From contig NC_133027.1 in NCBI RefSeq assembly GCF_048771995.1, positions 60,883,501-60,947,500 of the forward strand: a DNA stretch of 64,000 nt, given 5' to 3'. The notes beneath the pieces were generated by a model, which was given only the letters and a program-made list of their open reading frames with translations, did no database searches and was not told the origin of the DNA. The position numbers and the translations under genes were made by a program. This document shows, one piece after another, positions 12,672 to 26,000 of this stretch (its first letter is position 1; every line of letters begins with the position of its first letter). Source of the stretch: Taeniopygia guttata (Eukaryota; Chordata; Aves; Passeriformes; Estrildidae).

Positions 12672-15369
12672 CTGTAAGATACAATTGGCAACACCAAAAG
12701 GAAAATGAAAATGGCTGATCTCCTTTCTGAATTCTTGAACACACCCCAAATTCAAAAAAATTGTGAGAGCTCCCACTGTTAACACCGCTGAAAATAAGTT
12801 TTTAGTCTTTTAGAACATAGGATGAGCAGCAGCCACCATGATCTTAGCAGCACAGCTAAACAAATTCAGGGTAGCAATGTTTACCCAAAAATTTATATTC
12901 TGTCTTTTATCGTTAAATAATTGAGGAGGTATCAAATAGCAATGTTTCAATTATTCATTAAGTTATTTCACTTAATAAAAAGATGGCTGTAGGCAAATTT
13001 GTCATTTGTATTAAACAGTGAACATCTCCATGAGATTTGCTAATCAGATCTTCAGTGCTTAGACCACAAAGATTCTTTATTCATATAGGAAACAAAGTAA
13101 AATTACTCAGTATGGACCACAGAATAATTCTGAAAAAAGAAGGAAGATTTCCCCTTTATTCCCTCCCTGTCTTCTGGTAGATGAGTTTAAAAGTCTTGTT
13201 TACTTGTCGAGATTGGAACACTGATTGTAATGGGTATGAATTTTTCCATTAAAAATGATAAAGTTTGCATCCTTCCCACCTTCAACAACCAAGACTTTTA
13301 TCTGAGGGTACCTATGATTTGTAGGGTAAAAGCATATTTTTCTACAGGAAAGCAAAGATACCATTCCACTGTATATGCTTGTGGCCACACCTATACTAAC
13401 TAATAAAGAACAAGGACCAGAGGCTGTTCTGGTCCCCATGGCAGCTGCATGTCCGGGCTTACATCTGTCCATCTCTTCCTGCTCTAAACCAGATGCTCTC
13501 ATCCATACTGCTTACTGGATCACTTCCTAGTCCAAGCTTTCCAGAAGTCCAGGGTAGGGCCCTGTCTGGGAATATGGTATCTGGCTCAGCCACAACCATG
13601 ATACAGTCTAAAATTATACACAGAACATTTGCATGGCAGTATGCAACCTTTGGTCTTACACTTCAGTTTATTGTAATACATGCAGTCTCTAGATCCACTT
13701 TTATGTTGAATGCCTTCTCTACTCCATTTCTAAACAGTTTAAGTTCTCTTCTCTTCTGGGTTTTGTCTTCTGTTATGCATTTTATAATGTTTGCAGGTCG
13801 AGTTAAATCTTTATTTATTCCTTCTTTGCCCTATGTAAGTAGCCACACATCATGAGCATCTGTAAAGATCCAGGCTTCTTTGCCAAAGTTTCTTCCATTA
13901 CCTAAAAATGCATTCTTTCATTGCTCAAGTGTGGATAATATTTGAAAAGTCAGTCAACAACTGGTTGAAGCAGAACAGCTTTACCCTCCTTTAATTTATT
14001 CAGAGCACCTTTCTTAAGTCTCCACTACAGCATCTGCAATGGGCTGGCAGAAGGTTAAATAAAAAATAACCTGGGACAGCAACAATAAATCAGATGCAGA
14101 CAGGCAAATAATTTCCATGTCTGAGTTAAATCTTTCTAGTACATTTCATTGCATTAGCTATCACAGTGATAGGCTCACTGTAAGATGCTGAAATCTTTGA
14201 GCTTCTGTGTTTGGTGAAATTGTTTATGGCTTTTCCCTAATTATATTAGCAAACACCTACATTAAAATGTAGTAGATCAAAGCATTCAAGAGTGTGAAAA
14301 TGTAAGTCAGGATGCTTCACAGAGTCTACTCCACTGTCTTATTTATATGCATGAACACATGCTATTGTTTCTGAAGGATGTGTTTCTTCTTGGGTGGGAT
14401 CCCTTTCTCTGTAAAGGTTGTGGGTTTAGTTGTTTTATGAGAGTTATTAAGAGAAGGCTGGACCTTAGGGAGACAAAAAACTAACTTTTTTTTTTTACCA
14501 AACTAAAATCTTTAGGGACTGTGACATAAATAGAATACAGATTATTCACCCTTAACATAAAAGCCACCTTCTCTTGTTAATTGGAGTAGTAAACCTTATA
14601 ATGTGTTGATTTGTTAGGACGGGAATGTGTTTGGACAAAGTCAAGAGAAATATTGTTTTGACAGTGATGAAATATGATGTCTTATCTTTTGAACCCTTAA
14701 GTTATATACATACAATTTTCAATAAAGATAACACTATTATTTTAATGATTCTGTGCTGAAAGTTCAAAATGAAGCTGTTCTTTCCCAATTTAGTAATAAA
14801 GCTATTTATTATGGAGCCATGATTATGGTATATACTTAACTAATTAATAGAACATTTAGCTGATTTGGAGATAAAAATAATATTTCCAAATACTGGAAAA
14901 ATTTCTAGAGTTGACATCTAAATACCTGCCCTCCACCGTAGATTTGTTAGATGTGTTTAAACAGTGTGTAAAGAGCAGAAAATGCCCAGTAAAAGGAAAC
15001 ATGTTAAAAGATCTTTATCATTAAAATCAAAATACTAACAGATCACTCAGGTTCTCTTTAAAGTCCTGGCTTGACAGAAACAAGATGTAGGTCAGGTATT
15101 AATAATCACAAAAATTTAAAAAACTTTAGTGAATTCTTACACATGTAAAAATGTTGGTTTGCTTTTATGCAGATTATCTGAATACTTTCATAGTCAGTCA
15201 GAAAAAAAAAAAGCCATTTCTAGAATATGACCCTTTGAAAGCAAAATTTCAAATCAGGTGAAATTATTTGCTCTTTACAACACTTCTTTCTCTCCATCAG
15301 ATGTAAAGAGGGTGAATGGTGACCAGATCATGATGCTGTAGATTTGTAAACTTACTGAGATAAATTTAC
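12672..15369. other. Non-coding DNA, nothing specific seen
   Basis: The stretch is AT-rich with several open frames up to 120 codons (for example 13493-13855 on the + strand) that are hydrophobic and lack splice or family support. No repeats were recognised. It may be intronic if the minus-strand exon candidates on either side are real. Confidence 0.5.
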
Positions 15370-15508
15370 CTTCCATTTAAAGACTCAGAAAAAATTGGGA
15401 AGTTAATAAATGTTCCATTTTTATTATTTCCCTGTTGCAGTTTAACAAAGAATGTTGCTCTACAATAAACCATCTGCACTGAACAAAGCAGCTTCTTTTG
15501 TGAATTCC
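15370..15508 (-). CDS. Weak candidate internal exon, protein unknown
   Basis: On the minus strand the acceptor TTTCTGTCCTTCAG precedes 139 bp that end at the donor GGAAG|GTAAAT (GT at 15369-15368). One frame is open across the block with phases 1 and 2 (two bases, 45 codons, two bases) and begins NSQKKLLCSVQMVYC. A second frame is open for most of the block, so the frame is not fixed. Joined in phase to 12576-12671 it would enter a different frame that stops after about 21 codons. No family was recognised. This is reported as an exon-like block only. Confidence 0.17.
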
Positions 15509-16325
15509 CTGAAGGACAGAAATTACTGTATTGGTGCATGTGTTCAGGCACCAATGTACATTGCTTCAAAGTAACGCTTTAGTGTTTCTATGAACTGCAC
15601 AGTACACTTGTTCCACCAGGAATACAAGCATCCTTCATAAATGCACTGGCAGAGTGTTTACAGCAGCTTTAAATTAAAGTTAGCCAGAGGGCCTGGCTTC
15701 TCACCAAGGAAAAGCCAGAAGAAATTGTGGCTTATGGCTTTCCTCAGCTGGCACAAGCATCTTCTCCCCCAGTCAGGGAGGCCAAAGAGCAGTTTGAAAA
15801 ATTATTCTGTTATCTCTTTGCCACATGACTGATGTTTAAGAAAGTGTTGATGTTATGTCCATCTATTTTGATCCTCCCTTCCTCCTTACTCCCCTTTTTT
15901 ATTATCTTATTGTTCCCTGTCCACATGGATATGTATTAGAGAAGGAGCTTATTAACAGATAGTCATAAACTAAATATATGGAGGCAAAGAAAAAGCAAAT
16001 TGATCATTTTTCAAGTGCATACCTTTGTCAGAAGCACAGAAAAGAGAGACGTTTCTTTCTTTCAACAATAGGGGATTTTAACACCAAGATCTTTTTGCTG
16101 TTTATGTTGCCAGGACTTGTACTGACTCCAACTTAAGTCTGTGAATCCCTCTTAATAAAAAATCACACTGACTTAAAACAAATTTGGGAGAAGCAAGGAC
16201 TTCATGACTTAGCAGTTGCAGTGTCTTGGTCTAAGGAACTCATTGGAATGAAGATGCATTCAGGGTCAACAAACTAAACAAAACATCTATTAATGAGTTC
16301 TTTCAACTTTGCTCTCTCTTCTTAC

Positions 16326-16678
16326 CTCAGCCCTGTTGTCTGTTTATGAATATGCATGTGTGGACACACATACAGGGAAGACATAAGGCTCTTGCTGTCA
16401 TTTCCTGGGCCTTCCTTGAATCTTCCCTCCAAATTAAGACTGAACAGTGTGGATGCCAATGCTTTTCTTAGCCTAGTGTTAGAATATCCCTTTGTCCAGC
16501 TACACTTGGGGTTTAAGCTTTCCCCATATACAGAGTTATTGTGGCTCTTTATACTTTCCCAGGTATAGTTGTCTTCAAAGGTTGTGCCTGTACTGATTTT
16601 AGACAGGCTCTTTCTCCTCGGTCGTGGTGAATTGCTGTCAAAGGCTGCTGAGATCGTGGTTGTCCTACCATGAGACAT
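16326..16678 (-). CDS. Candidate first coding exon or chance ORF, minus strand
   Basis: A minus-strand frame starts at ATG 16678-16676 (A at position -3) and runs about 117 codons into a strong donor CTGAG|GTAAGAAG (GTAAG at 16325-16321). The frame's stop lies inside the intron side of that donor, as expected for a true exon in phase 2. The translation is hydrophilic and rich in S, K, N and R, beginning MSHGRTTTISAAFDSN, with a basic PRPRRKS patch near residues 18-24. Codons such as GAC, AGC, AAG, GGC and CTG are frequent. In-frame stops lie just upstream of the ATG, consistent with 5' UTR. The protein is not recognised, and length alone does not exclude chance. Confidence 0.22.
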
Positions 16679-19600
16679 TTTTCATCTCCTTTATTGTTGG
16701 CAGCTAGTGCCAGAGAGTTTGTTAAGATACAGGTCTAACAGGCTGCGATCTTCTAGTCTTTGGCTGGTTCGGGTGCCACGGCAAGACATCAAAGATCACC
16801 TGGCATTTCTGTTATTATGTTGGAGTGTCTTGTGAAGAAAGAACTTAATTGTTTAGGCATTTATGGTTTAGTGGCATTACTAGCTTTTTCTATGTATCTA
16901 AGGGGTTTTGTTTCCTTGTTTTGTTGTGATTTGAAAAGCTTGCAGCAAGAGGCAGCACTATCTGATTAAATTTTCTGATTTTTGTCTTCTGCTTATATAT
17001 ATGTGTAAATGAAGCCTGTGGTTCTGTAAATGTCCTTCTGTAGACTAACAAACTCGGCTAAGCCTCTTAACTATTCTCATTTTCTTTGGCTTGTACTAGT
17101 TCAGAGTGTTAGTCACAGGCATGAAATCTCAATTCTTTGTGACCCAATGGAGTTCCTTGATTACATATGGAGAGCCCCTAGCTGAAACAAGCTCATCATA
17201 AAGAGCAAGTGTGATGCACACTGCCATGGTATGATTAATCCCAGTGCTGAATAACATGGTTGAATTATTAAAAAAATTTTTTTCAATAACGAGTTAGCAG
17301 TAATATTAGTTCATATAGGTCCATCTCTGGCCACTTGTTGCCAGGCTCTGCTAGAGTAATTACAAACTATTTAAGGCTCCTTGCAGCTTTGTCTTGATAT
17401 TTTGCACACATAAAACAGTCTATGAGTAGCTCTCCTGACTGTGCATTTGTGCTAACAGTAAGGTGTTTGTCCAGTCCAAGTTTTATCATGCAGTGTGCAC
17501 AGGTATTTAAAGAAATTTTCTTTGGGATCACTATTTAACCTCCTTGAAAGAATAATAGTCTATTTTACACAGTAAGCCTGTTTTTCATTTGAACATGTTT
17601 AAAATGGCAAAAGAACCAGCTTGAGAACAAGTCTTTTTATTTTCTTCAAAGAAAATAAAAATTCAGTATTTTATTTCTTCCCATTTTTTAAATTTTTTAC
17701 CAGCTCCATCATTTATGCATTGATTTGTGCACATATACAAAGATATTTTATAGTATCATGTAACCTTCTTCCTCCCAGAGTCTTCCTCCAATTTTCAGAA
17801 AGTCTTGTCCTCCCATTGCTGGAAAATATCTGTTGAACACTACTTTCTTTCTGTTTTGATATGTATTCATTTTTTATTGAGATGTTTTTTACATAGTTAT
17901 CATACATACTGTCAGTACACCTTTTCCAAGATGAAAGGTATTGAAGGGATAGCATTGCAACCATTCCTGCTGATGGAGGACTGGAGATTTATTATATTGA
18001 ATATACTTGCTCTGAAAATCCAGTAAATGATATCACTGAAATTGGGGAGGCTCAAGTTTTGGCTCCATTGGACCAGAATCTAGTGCTGCATCTGTATATT
18101 TATCTTCCCTGTGTCTTTCCAAGACATACTTTAGAATATGGATCTTCCTATTGATGGCAGTCACCCTGGCTCACATGCCATAGTACTGTTTGAAAATAGA
18201 TGCTAACTCAGACAAAACCCAGGTATATTTCTGAATTGAATCAGCTCTACAGAACTGGAAGTAGATTATCAACAGGTTTCCCTGGGACAGACATTTTCGT
18301 AGACGATTTTTGTATTCAGATTTATTATTTCTTTTCTCCACCCTGGGGAGTGTAAATCTTATATTGACCTACTCTCCTAGCTGAAAGTGGTGTTAGCCAT
18401 GTTATATGAACCTATGGCATAGAAATTTATCTTTTCACTGAGACACATCTTATTAGTACAAACACAGAGTTTCATGGAATTTTATTCTGGTTTTCTTCTG
18501 CACCTGTGAAGCCAGGCTTTCCTGAACATCTGTATTGTAATAGAAACACAATATATTTAGTTTTAGTCATGTGTCTTTAAAGAAAAAATTCTCTTTCTAT
18601 ATATGTTGTTGTTGCCTTTAAAGTCACACTTTTTGTCAGCTCTCATTGAATACTTCCTTCAACCACTCTCTTATTAGATCCATTCTCCTGGTAGGTTCTT
18701 GGTTATTACATAACAATTTCAGTTCTACAGAGGAAGTTCCACAGTAAGAAATGGGCTCAGTTATCTCAAATAGCCCATCTGTATCAGTCTGCAAATATCA
18801 GGCCAGAAGAGAAAGATACTGGAAATGAAACCCAGAAGGGCTTCATATCACCTTCCTACTGAAGATTTGGAAAAGAGTATTTTCATTAACATTTGCTTAA
18901 TTTTCTTCTTAGCATTGCAATTTGAAGTACATAAGCAGTATGTAATTTTCTTTATCATTCTGATAACATGTTTAAGCTGCCCATAGGAATGGAGATCCAC
19001 ATAGGATAGACTAAATGAAACAAGCCTTTTTTTAGGACTTCTCAAACATAATCTTCAGTCCTCACCATTCAGTGCCACACGTAATACCTCAAAGTCATTT
19101 CCTGTGCATCTGCTAAGGTGTAATAACACATCGAGTATCTCACTCATTGTGTCTAATAGAACAATTACAATGCCTCATTCAATAGAGGGGGAATCTTTAT
19201 GAGCTGAATGCATATGTGCATGCTTGAGGATTTCACTGAAAAGCATTTTAAAAACCATCTGATTATATAGATTTTCAGATATCGAAATATATACAGCAAC
19301 TTATGTTAAAGAATAATATCCTGAAGCTCCATCAGTTCTTACATAGGAAAATGAGCACTCCTCAAGTAAAATATGTCAAACTTCCCTTTAAAAACAAAGT
19401 ATGTTCTGTTGTTTTTGTCAGCCTCTGTTTAGGGTTTGACGGTTTTAATGAAACTACAACTGTCTAAACGCCACTTGAATCCACTGGTAAGCACTAATCT
19501 GAAAACTTTTCTGTTTTGTGTTAACACAAAGGCCTGGGCCATCTTCCAAATCGCATGAAATATGTCCAGGGACTTGGCCTGAAATTTAAACCTGAGCATC

Positions 19601-20654
19601 TAATATTAGGACTAGATAAATGATACACCAATCCCAATATTTTTGTTTGTTTGCCTAATAATAGCACATTGTATGTTCTCAGTGGGAAACTTTTAGAGCA
19701 AAAATGACAGACCACAGTATTTTGCCAGGATGTACTGACTTTTTTTTGGCACCTGAACTTGAACTAAATTGTCTATTTTTCTGTGATAATATGTAATTTC
19801 TATTGTTACAAATCAGGACGCATTATAGTATATTTTGTGGAATCTTTTAAAAAACATTTCATTAGCCCCTTCCACGAAGCTGTATAACAACTTGTTGCTA
19901 ACAGTCAGTTTTTATTCTGTGGTATTTATGAAAAGCTTGCACAAGGGTTTTTCAAGATGCAATTTCTGTTTAGATAATTGGTGAAATCCAAATGCTAGCA
20001 ATTAGGATATCCTATGGTTCAGTTTATAGCAACAAGATAGCAAGTTTCTCCCCTATAAGCTAAATTCCTGGCAAAAGTGGTGTTAGGAATTCCATTCCAA
20101 ATAAAGCAGTCAATCAATATTCCTCCTCTGTTTACCCTCCAGTCTTTGGAACTGATGGTTACACTGGCCAGATAGATTTACTTAAAACAGTGAAAGACAT
20201 TCAGAAAGTCCATCCAATTTCTTGATTTATTTGCTAGTGATGCATAAAATAAGCTTGTCTGTGAAATAGCCATGTTGAAATTGCTATTCTCATGCATTTT
20301 TCATTGTTATTATTCGGCTAGACTGACTCTTGAGGGTCAGATTAAAATTCATTCATCTGAAGCTGCACTGGTGACAAAAGATAGTCTCAAATTAGCTCTT
20401 CCAGTTAGTATCTGTACCAGCATTTGGAAAACCATCAGTACTGAGAATATTGTGATTGAGCAGCACATGTTTTTAAGAGAAATTCTTTTAACCTTTTGTG
20501 CAATGAAAATTTAAAGAGCACTTCTTGATATCCTAGACATTTAATTCAGCCTCTGCTAGCAGAACATTGTGGTCTTTGCAAAGTCTTTTATTGCTGGTGA
20601 TGAGAGGTCATTGCTTATTAGATAATCACATCCCTGCCTTGCAATACTGGTCAT
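16679..20654. other. Non-coding DNA with a possible conserved block near 17150-17430
   Basis: No gene or repeat was recognised. The part around 17150-17430 has a mixed composition with homeodomain-type sites (GATTAATCCC, GTAATTACAAAC), the look of a conserved non-coding element. Whether it is conserved cannot be seen from one sequence. Confidence 0.45.
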
Positions 20655-20805
20655 ACACATTTAATATAATTATAATGCTTAACACTTATATAGTGCTTTT
20701 CTTCCAATTGCTTTACAGACATTATGTAATTAAATTCTCAGCATTCTTGGGAAATAAGCTAACTCCTTATTACAAACAGGAATATTGGGCCAGAGACAAT
20801 AGCAG
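20655..20805 (+). repeat. Ancient retroposon relic, L3/CR1-like or MIR-like tail
   Basis: The segment containing CACTTATATAGTGCTTTTC, then TTGCTTTACAGACATTATG, then TATTACAAACAGG and GGGCCAGAGACAATAG follows the order of landmarks found in old amniote L2/L3 LINE tails and MIR-type SINEs: a 'tatatagcgcttt' block, a 'gctttaca' block, a 'ttttacagatgggg' block and an 'actgaggcacagag' block. It is heavily diverged, as expected for an insertion that predates birds. The subfamily cannot be settled by eye. Confidence 0.55.
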
Positions 20806-23002
20806 CATTTTCAAATATAGTCTTTGATTTTTAAGCTGGCAGTTGGAGCTGAGTGTGTCTGAAGATCAGGCTGTGGCAGCAAGATTACCAGTCATTTTGA
20901 AAGCTGTGGTATAAAATGTGCTACCACAGGTCACTGAAGTGGCTGGGGTGAGAAATTGGATTGAAAATCCAGTCTTGATTCTTCAGGCTTAGAGTGAGAT
21001 ACTGAAATCTTTCTTTCATGTATTCTTTCATGGATTCTACAATCTGTACTGAGCCAAAATGCCAGCTGCCTTTGACTGAGTAAACGCAGGCAAGCCCTGT
21101 ATTGCTCATCCATCGCTTCCATCAGGAAACCAGAAGGTTTCTGATGAATAGTCTTAATGCACCATCATGCTTCAGCTATATGCCAATTTACTCTAGACCT
21201 CACTGAATCTTTGCCTCACAAGAGCATACTCAAGAGGACGAAGGAGGGCAGAAGGAGAGCAAGCTGGTGTCCCATGTACGGAACCAGGCTTGTTCATAGG
21301 TAACCAGAGGAGGCAACAGCTGTTTGGAAGCTCAGTTGCCACCTGTGATCATTGTCCCTTGGCATCATCAGTTCTGACAGCAGCTGGCACAGGAAAAAGT
21401 ATTGGCTTTTGTGGGAGTGCTAGTACAGAGTGGCATCATTCTCCTCTTTCTCTGGAAAAAGTGAGAAACCAAACTGAAACATTTCATGGACCACACTGAA
21501 ATCACTGGCTGTCAGCTGAGCTCCACAGCATCCTTTAAACTCCCTTTCCCCAGACAACAATAGTCCTTTTTCCTAATGCCCTCTATTTTTTACTCTCACC
21601 TTCTTTTTTGTCTACTTGCTTCCATCACAACCCATCAGTTCATGACAGTATGTTCCCTGACATTGTTCCCAATTCCCTATGGAACATTTGCCTCTCCTTT
21701 AGCTGCGGCTCCACTTTGTTCTTGTCTTCTTTCTTAAAAGTCCTTCTTGAGACCTTTTCTACTGTGTTAAAACAGGTTGTACTTAAATAACGCTATCCCT
21801 GTAGACAAATTCTACATCCATCCTCCTTCATTTCTCCTTGGATTTCAACATTCACTGCTTGGATTTCAACGTAAGGTAACTGCCTTGAAATATTACCTTC
21901 CCTTTGTTTCCACAGCTCAGTCTTGTACTGTCTAATTCCTTATCTCTCAATATCTATTTAGGTATCTCTTCAGAAAACTGATTGGACATTTTTTGTTCAG
22001 GGCAAAAATGAATCATATACTTAAACATGCTTAAATGATTGAATAAAGATGCCTTTCTGACCCAGAACCTAAGCAGCTGTTGAGATGTTCCTCTCTGCCA
22101 TTTTTGCCTTTGGGATCAATAATCCACTCTTCTGCACAACTGATTTCAGTATTTCACTTTCTTTCTCTGTTCCCATCCTGCTTCCCAATAACAGTGTTGT
22201 AGGGAGACTTGCTCATATATTTTTGCAAATTTACCTTCTTGATTTAATCTTCTAATGGCCAAAATTGAACTAGACCTTCTTTCTTAAGAACTCATTTTGT
22301 TCCCTTCACTCTCCTCTGTGAAGGATTTCCATGGTCCTGAGTTGCTCTGTGGGTTCATCCTCAGTCTGAAGTCATTACTCACTTTATTTGAGATTATAAC
22401 AAAACAGATAAGATTATGTTCTTCTGAGTTGATTGTTGTGAAGCTGTTTATCATGTTCTAGTGTTTATGTATTGTATTACTAATTTTTGTATAGTGCTTT
22501 ACTATAGGCATATTTTAGGCAAAAAATAAGAACAAATATTCCCTGGCCAAATACTATACTCCAAATTTAAGCACATCATTAAATAAACTAACTCCTAAGC
22601 TCCTTGCTGAGGGATGTAATGCAGTTGCCATTGCAGGGTTAGGAGTTTGCTTTGATGATCCTGTTTTTACTCTGATACTGTTTTTAAAAAAAATAAATAT
22701 TTCTGTTATGTGTTTTAGTATGTGTATATATATATAAAATTCATTATGGAATAAGGAAGGCCTGGCAGTAATGGCACTGGGAGGAAACCAAACACCAGGA
22801 GTTTCAAATACTGCTGAAATTAGTGATTCTGCTCCCTTCGGTAGGCTTTCACTTGTATCTCAAGAGAGGCAAGTGATATAGTACAGAAGGTCTCCTGACC
22901 AGCTAAGGTAGATAGTTTCCCAAAAAATGTAAAGGACATGGAGGATTAAATTTTCAGAGGTGATTAAGTAGAAATTAAGAAAAAAGAATTTTCAATTCTT
23001 TT

Positions 23003-23061
23003 CATTTACTATAGTTTTAATTTCTTTCTTTTCATTGAAGAAATTAAAACTATTGTAAATG
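23003..23061. repeat. 24-bp inverted repeat (hairpin) with one mismatch
   Basis: The arms are 23003-23026 (CATTTACTATAGTTTTAATT and four more bases) and 23038-23061, separated by an 11-base loop. Pairing by eye gives 23 of 24 matches, the single mismatch being at the eighth base of the left arm. No repeat family was recognised. It could be a local template-switch product, a miniature transposon remnant or, less likely, a small RNA precursor. Confidence 0.7.
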
Positions 23062-26000
23062 AGCCTCTTTCTGAAAAAAACATTAAAAATTGGATCTGAA
23101 GCAGCCCACACTAGGAGCCAGTGTGTGAGAGACTGCTGGTGTTGTGTTGCCCAAGCTTGAGAGAAGGAGCGAAAGAGGTTGTGGATCCAAGTGAGGTGAC
23201 CAGGAACAACATGGAGGTTTGTTGTACCCCACCACAGAATTTCTGCCATGCTTTTTTGGGGCTTAGTTTTCTGTCAGGTGCCCAGTGTTTGTGTACCCAG
23301 CACAAGCAGTGAGGTACAGCTGTGCTTGGTGGGTGCACCCAGTGCACAGAATCCATCTGCATGGGAAAGCACACTGCCAGCAGGCCTGCAGATTTGTGGT
23401 AGCTGAGCTCTAGTCCACAGGGCATGAATTGAGCTCCTTGGACCCAAGCTGTCTTGTAATGAGCCAACTGATGCTTCTCTGCTCCAGAGTGTCACTGTAC
23501 CTTCCTTTGGCTTGGGAAAGGTGACTGACAGCAGTGGTGTGACAACTTCCATAGTGTGACTCACTGCACACGCCCTGCTGGTGTGAAAGGTATGGCTAAA
23601 AGTTTACATATGTGATTTCAGATTTAAAGATTCCACTCTAGACCTTTTATTTTGGCATAAACCAAAGTGTAGGTTATCTAGCAGAGCACAAGCTAAGTGC
23701 TAATAAAAAATGTAAACACTATTGCCATCTTGTGGCTTGAAGTTGCTCCAGCAGACTTTTGTCAAGGATTATACACTCCCTCTGATGTTCTGTAAACATA
23801 ACACATTTTCAATTAAATAGACGAATCAAAGTGGCAGAACACAGAAGCAATGTCCAGACCCGCACATCAGAATCAATTACAGAAGTGGAGAAACAATCCT
23901 GTTTGTCTAGAAGGACTAATCACATGGTGAGCTGCCAGGAACACAGAGCGTGCAGGTCATTATTGAATGAAATAGCACTAGGTATATTTCGTTCCACTGA
24001 AACAAAAGGACATTCTGCAAAAAATAAAACTTTTGGATGACTCACCTTTTTTTTTTTGAGGAAAAATCACTTATATATAAAGTATGAGCCTGTGATGTTT
24101 AAAGCATATACTGCTCAGATTGCAACAGGGGAAATATGCTACTTTTTAAAATAAGTTCTGTATTGTATGATATTAGCTAGAGAATACTATAGGCATATGC
24201 ATGTCTTAAGGAATTAGGGTTTATTCTTTGTTTTCCAGGTTCAAACCTGCTTATGCAACTCATCCTCTGAGCACTGTTAGAAATGGGATACAAAATTAAA
24301 TATGGAATGCTCTCCTAGATCAGATGAGTGCTCTAGGTATTTTGCACACGAGTTTATTGGAAACTTAATGTTGAATGATAATTCCACAAATCATTTAGGT
24401 TTTGTAAATTGTTAACTGAATAAATTTTAGGAAACTATGTCAGGGCATGAGATTTCATGTTCTATATTCAGTGACCATCAGCTAAGGAATAGAACTGGGC
24501 AGGAAATAATGCTTTGTCCCATTAAATTTTGATTCTTCAAGACTTGTCCTACGCTGCTTGTCTGACCTCAGACTCACAGAAATTTTTTCAGACTTAGGAG
24601 AAGACATTGGCTATAGGGTGGCTGATAGCCTTGTATTTAAAACATTTGTTCAAGATGCTAACAGCCAAGACAAAGGTCCTCAGTTGCTGTTCTCATACCC
24701 CTGTATTCAGTTTAACATTGTTCATTGCAACACTATTCACTCTTATGGGATTTTTATCTCTGCTCTTGATCAGAAATCCCAGCCTAGACAGAAAAATATT
24801 GGCAGTAATAGGTTTTAGGGTTTTTTTCCCATGCAAACTTTGTCTTGGTTTGGGTTTTTCATTACTATTTTCTTAACTTTTTTTTTTATTATTTAGGAAA
24901 ACTTTTCAGCTTTAAAAAAATATTGTAACAAAAAACATGTGAACTATTTAAGTGAGACCCAAAAGATTAATGGCCAATGACCCACACCTATAAAATTCAA
25001 GTATGAGACATTTTGAGCTGTTTAGTAATTCCATTTCTTCAGTTTTTACATTTGGGAAAACTGCATTCAGAGATAATTTATATTTATGCACATTCTGAAC
25101 TCTATCTTTATGTATCTATGCCTCATTTGTTTGTTGTGTGATTTCTTAGAACCCATTGAAGCCCAAATCCTATAGATCACACCCATTTGATTAATGTAGA
25201 GCCATGAATTTATTTTTTTGAGACACACACTGCAGTTGCATAATGTAGTATAACAGCTATGAATTTGAGACTATTGAAGAAAAGAGTGCAACATCTAAAA
25301 TGCATAATATTCCTTGACAGGTCTCTTTTAGAAAGTATTTGCCCTAGTAATATCAGTTTATATGAGAATGCTACAGTGATTCTTGCTTCTAGCACGAGTT
25401 GTATGTTTTTATGGGAAGCTGAGGTTTAGGTTACTTGTAACATATTGGTTATATTTTTGTTCTACAATGGTCTATTGAGGCTGCAGCCTCCACAGCAGGA
25501 AAACAATATACTGCCTAGATTGAACCAGGTCCTTTTCAGCACCTAGATCCAAATATGAAACTGTACCTAGTATTACAGCACCCGCTGCTCCTGGCGTGAC
25601 ACCTAAACACAAGGGACAAAGGTAACAGACCTTCACTAGGAGGCCATTTAAACCAGTTGATAGGGAATCTCAGGAGGGAGGGTGCTGCCTTCTGGCCAAA
25701 TAGGAGCTTCTCCCTCCATGTCAGGCTCAATGCAATAAGTCAACTTCCTTTAACTAGGGACCAAGAAAATTTCTTTGGTCGTTAGTGGGCTTTTTTTGTG
25801 AGACCCAAGTTAGAGACCTGGTGTAGTAAATATTTGTGTCTCCTAATTACAGAAAACCAGCTTTTATGAGAAAATGGAGGAGTGTTCATCATTCACTGTT
25901 CATCAAAATCTAGTGGCCTGAACATTCTCCTGAGTGTTAGATGTTCTAAATTACCATTGAGAAGGATATCAGTAAATCTGTGTCTGCTTCATCATGGGCT

